Shown here: in pieces, positions 61,531-64,000 of the stretch | Numbering within the stretch: the first letter of the stretch is position 1 | How the letters are laid out: every line of letters begins with the position of its first letter | DNA from: Massilia sp. PAMC28688 | Lineage (GTDB): Bacteria; Pseudomonadota; Gammaproteobacteria; Burkholderiales; Burkholderiaceae_D | Reading direction: 5' to 3' | DNA: 64,000 bases | NCBI RefSeq assembly: GCF_019443445.1 | Contig: NZ_CP080378.1 | Location: forward strand, 4,650,001-4,714,000 | Notes under the pieces: generated by a model | What the model saw: only the letters and a program-made list of their open reading frames with translations | Databases searched by the model: none | What the model was told of the DNA's origin: nothing | Made by a program: the position numbers and the translations under genes

Positions 61531-62258
61531 TCGTTTTTGCCTGGCACGTGATGCCTGGCGCGCCCCTGGTGGCGGCCGCCAACCGCGACGAATTCTATGA
61601 CCGGCCTGCCGCGCCGGCCGGCGCCTGGCCGGACTACCCGCATATTTTTGGCGGCCGCGATTTGCAGGGCGGCGGCAGCTGGATGGGCATCAGCCAGCAA
61701 GGGGCGAACGGACCTCGCTTCGCGGCGCTGACCAATATCCGGGGCCCCCAGGAACGGCGCCTTGATGCGCCGTCCCGCGGTGCGCTGGTTGCCGATTTCC
61801 TTGCCGGCGACCTGAGCGCGGAAGATTACATTGCCCGGATCGCCCCAGGCGCCGATGCCTACAATGGGTTCAACCTGGTGCTGGGCGACCGTGAACGGAT
61901 GTTCTGGTTCTCCAACCGCGGCGCGCAAGACCCGCGCAATGGCAAGGAACTGGCGCCGGGCATCTACGGCATTTCCAACAGCCTGCTCGATTCTCCCTGG
62001 CCCAAGGTGCTGCGCACGAAGGCGCAGTTTGCCAGCCTGCTGTGCCAGGGCGCGCCCGATGACGCCTTCTTTGAAATGCTTGCCGACACCACCCGCGCCT
62101 CCGACCTGCGCCTGCCCGACACCGGCATCGAGCGTGACCTTGAACGGGTGCTGTCGGCAGTGTGCATCGAAACGGCCGGTTACGGCACCCGCACGTCCAC
62201 CGTGGTCAAGCTGTACAACGACGCTCCTGCCGAGCTGCATGAGCGGGTACTGCAATAA
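61521..62258 (+). CDS. NRDE (TANGO2-like) family protein
   Basis: A 245-residue protein beginning MCLIVFAW with Cys2 exposed after Met removal and the motif AANRDEFYDRP that names the family, an Ntn-hydrolase-like fold. Eukaryotic TANGO2 is linked to heme handling; the bacterial role is unclear. Part of the ygfZ-DUF4936-NRDE operon. Confidence 0.88.
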   Translation: MCLIVFAWHVMPGAPLVAAANRDEFYDRPAAPAGAWPDYPHIFGGRDLQGGGSWMGISQQGANGPRFAALTNIRGPQERRLDAPSRGALVADFLAGDLSAEDYIARIAPGADAYNGFNLVLGDRERMFWFSNRGAQDPRNGKELAPGIYGISNSLLDSPWPKVLRTKAQFASLLCQGAPDDAFFEMLADTTRASDLRLPDTGIERDLERVLSAVCIETAGYGTRTSTVVKLYNDAPAELHERVLQ

Positions 62259-62312
62259 GGTGCCGAACCCGCGCCGCGATCAGCGTGACCGGACAAATGT
62301 TGGAGAATCAAG

Positions 62313-62654
62313 ATGGCCAAATACCTGATTTCCTTTCCAAGTGCCGCCATGGTGGTATCCGGCGCCGATCTGGAAGCGGCAGGGCGTGACGCCGGCGCCG
62401 TGATTGAAGAGGCGAAAGCCGCCGGCGTCTATGTCTTTGGCGGTGGCATCGACGAAAGCGTGGCACCAGTGCTGGTATCCGGCGATGGCGCCGTTGCAGC
62501 GGGCGGCTATCCGTGGGCGCCCGCGCTCAACGGCGGCTTCACGATACTGGAATTGCCTTCTCGTGAAGACGCCATTGCGTGGGCGGCCCGGATAGCCAAA
62601 GCCTGCCGCTGCGACCAGGAACTGCGTGTTTTCGGTGACGATCCCCGGTCCTGA
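62313..62654 (+). CDS. YCII-related domain protein
   Basis: A 113-residue protein of the YCII/DGPF type: MAKYLISFPSAAM, YVFGGGIDESVAPVLV, GGYPWAPALNGGFTILELPSREDAIAWAARIA. Such small ferredoxin-like-fold proteins are often of unknown function. AGAATCAAG lies before the ATG. Confidence 0.8.
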   Translation: MAKYLISFPSAAMVVSGADLEAAGRDAGAVIEEAKAAGVYVFGGGIDESVAPVLVSGDGAVAAGGYPWAPALNGGFTILELPSREDAIAWAARIAKACRCDQELRVFGDDPRS

Positions 62655-62720
62655 CAGCGCATAACAGCGCCGGGCGCGGCGCGAGGTGCATTCCTTCGCC
62701 TGCCGCGCCTGCTTGCTTTC

Positions 62721-63254
62721 CTATTTGGTACAGGTGATTTTCAGCGAACGCATCTGGTCGAAAAATCCCAGCCGCTTGCTGACATCGGCAATGCGCACCC
62801 CTGGCTTGAAGGTTGACACCAGCTGATGGTAGTTCTCGTTGTCGTAGACCATCAGCGTGGCCTTGGGCCCCGTTTCGACGCTGCTGATCTTGCCCTTCCA
62901 GTCAATGCCGAAAGGCCCGACGAGGGTCGGCATGTCAAGCGGGCCTGCCACTGTCAGGGCGTCGCCGCTGAAACTTTGCCCATCGTGCAGCCTGGCCCAG
63001 CATCCGCCTTTGGTGATCGGATCCTGGGCCACCGGAACAATTGGCACCAGCACCAGGCTGACGATTGGTGCCGGCGCCCCCTTGGTGCTTTGCGTGCCGG
63101 CGGCCTTGGCAGTGCTGGTCTGGGCGGTCTGGGCTTTTGTGGCGCTGTCCTGGCCTGCGCCGACAGCATGCGGCTGGATCGCCAATGCCATCAGCGCAGC
63201 GGCGAGCAGGGACATGCGACAACTCTTGCCAATGGAAAGGTAGTTATTTTTCAT
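62721..63254 (-). CDS. Secreted protein with beta/gamma-crystallin-like domain
   Basis: A 177-residue protein with signal peptide (CRMSLLAAALMALAIQPHAVGA), a low-complexity Ala/Thr/Pro linker and a C-terminal ~85-residue part with two Greek-key-like motifs: CWARLHDGQSFSGDALTVAG and TLMVYDNENYHQLVSTFKPG. These resemble beta/gamma-crystallin motifs. Function unknown, possibly a stress or envelope protein. The 63255-63464 gap holds no gene. Confidence 0.65.
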   Translation of the reverse strand: MKNNYLSIGKSCRMSLLAAALMALAIQPHAVGAGQDSATKAQTAQTSTAKAAGTQSTKGAPAPIVSLVLVPIVPVAQDPITKGGCWARLHDGQSFSGDALTVAGPLDMPTLVGPFGIDWKGKISSVETGPKATLMVYDNENYHQLVSTFKPGVRIADVSKRLGFFDQMRSLKITCTK

Positions 63255-63464
63255 ATGACCTCCGTGTGGTGTGTTGCAAATCTATGTCGGCAGCCGATAG
63301 CCACCGGCCCCTGGACGGCATTACTTAGAGCCGGAAGGGGCAATATAGATCCACACAATTAGCGCAATGTTAGTTAGCTTTCTGGAGGTCAACGGTATGC
63401 GGGTATCACTTGATACAAGCTGATCCCCTGCCTTGGCAGCCCGCACCGCCCACGCGGCCCCGCC

Positions 63465-64000
63465 TCATTGGTTTGGCAGCACGCCCAGGGCATCCAGGCC
63501 GGCACGGCCCAGGGGTATGCGTTTAGCTGCGTCTTCATCAGTGACGATGTCGATATTGAGGGCAAAAGCATAGGTGCGGCCCTCCTTGCGCACCCAGCCC
63601 ACCCACCAGCCGATATCGGGATTGGGCGCCTCGGTCCAGCCGGTCTTGGCATACAGCGCTGCATTGTCGGTTTTGCATTGCAGGACAATATCGCGCGTGG
63701 CCGCCATGGCCGAGGCAGAAAACGGCAGCGCGTCCTGCGACAGTTTTGCCAGGAAACGGGTCTGCTCGACGGCACTGATGGCCAGCGGTCCGCGCAGCCA
63801 AAACTGGTCGATCACCTCGCCCATCTTGCCGTTGCCGTAATTGAGCTTGGGCAGTTCCTCCTGCATGCGCTGCATGCCGATGCGGCGCGCCAATTCCTGG
63901 TACACGGGCACATTGGAAACCTTGATCGCCTCGCGCAGGGGCATGTCCTGCTCCCATACTTTCAAGCGCTGCGGCTTGCCGCCGTACGGCAGCACCTGGT
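63465..64000 (-). CDS. Class D (OXA-type) beta-lactamase, C-terminal part
   Basis: The last 178 codons of a class D beta-lactamase; the 5' end lies beyond the window. Motifs: SNV (S-x-V) in KVSNVPVY, YGN in LNYGNGK and KTG in YAKTGWTEAP, plus the C-terminal WWVGWVRKEG. The S-x-x-K nucleophile motif is outside the window. Chromosomal OXA enzymes occur in this family of bacteria, and the place among core genes suggests it is intrinsic. Substrate range not predictable. Confidence 0.88.
   Translation of the reverse strand, partial: QVLPYGGKPQRLKVWEQDMPLREAIKVSNVPVYQELARRIGMQRMQEELPKLNYGNGKMGEVIDQFWLRGPLAISAVEQTRFLAKLSQDALPFSASAMAATRDIVLQCKTDNAALYAKTGWTEAPNPDIGWWVGWVRKEGRTYAFALNIDIVTDEDAAKRIPLGRAGLDALGVLPNQ

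Noticed and set aside
1..64000. CRISPR array, tRNA or rRNA genes
   Set aside because: No regularly spaced direct repeats of CRISPR type and no recognisable tRNA or rRNA segments were seen while reading the window; a tRNAscan or Infernal run would be needed to exclude them fully.

Overview
The window looks like the chromosome of a betaproteobacterium of the Oxalobacteraceae (Massilia/Janthinobacterium/Duganella-like). I infer this from the high-GC housekeeping block at the right (holB, tmk, mltG, ygfZ, tatD, a PilZ gene, DUF6139, an OsmC-YcaO fusion) and from the Cupriavidus-style czc/pbr/cus metal genes. Nothing was searched against a database; family calls come from motifs and architecture.

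Region 1 (1-6429) is the left part of an accessory island. It holds the start of a copper ATPase gene (copA) with a CueR-type promoter, a DUF411 protein, an AAA+ ATPase/subtilase pair that matches the IetAS anti-phage system, an unrecognised protein built from two copies of a Cys-His-Asp domain, a GNAT acetyltransferase and a tiny zinc ribbon.

Region 2 (6430-42432, 36,003 bp) is one transposon. It is bounded by perfect 32-bp inverted repeats and flanked by an 8-bp direct repeat. Its target was a decayed tyrosine-recombinase gene whose two halves now lie at 6374-6429 and 42433-42572. The only transposase left is the last ~100 codons of a Tn3-family tnpA. The cargo is metal resistance: cadR/cadA; czcICBAD with czcN- and czcE-like genes; cusCBAF; pbrT with a czcI-like gene; a second czcCBA operon with lpdA and lspA; a MerR regulator; and an HMA-HMA-CDF fusion. 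At least six promoters have the long 19-20 bp spacer and dyad of MerR-family control. Between a tnpS-like recombinase and a divergent tnpT-like coiled-coil gene lies a SLATT + SMODS nucleotidyltransferase pair, a probable nucleotide-signalling defence module.

Region 3 (42433-~49350) continues the island. It has a two-gene CBASS-like operon (capV patatin + DncV-like CD-NTase), an overlapping recombinase/coiled-coil pair with its own candidate crossover site, and a TnsC/TniB-like ATPase carrying an in-frame internal duplication, followed by iterated 12-bp repeats. Thus two CD-NTase cassettes, each beside a recombinase plus coiled-coil partner, occur in one island.

Region 4 (~49353-64000) is ordinary core chromosome, ending in a class D beta-lactamase gene cut by the window edge. 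No rRNA, tRNA or CRISPR array was recognised.
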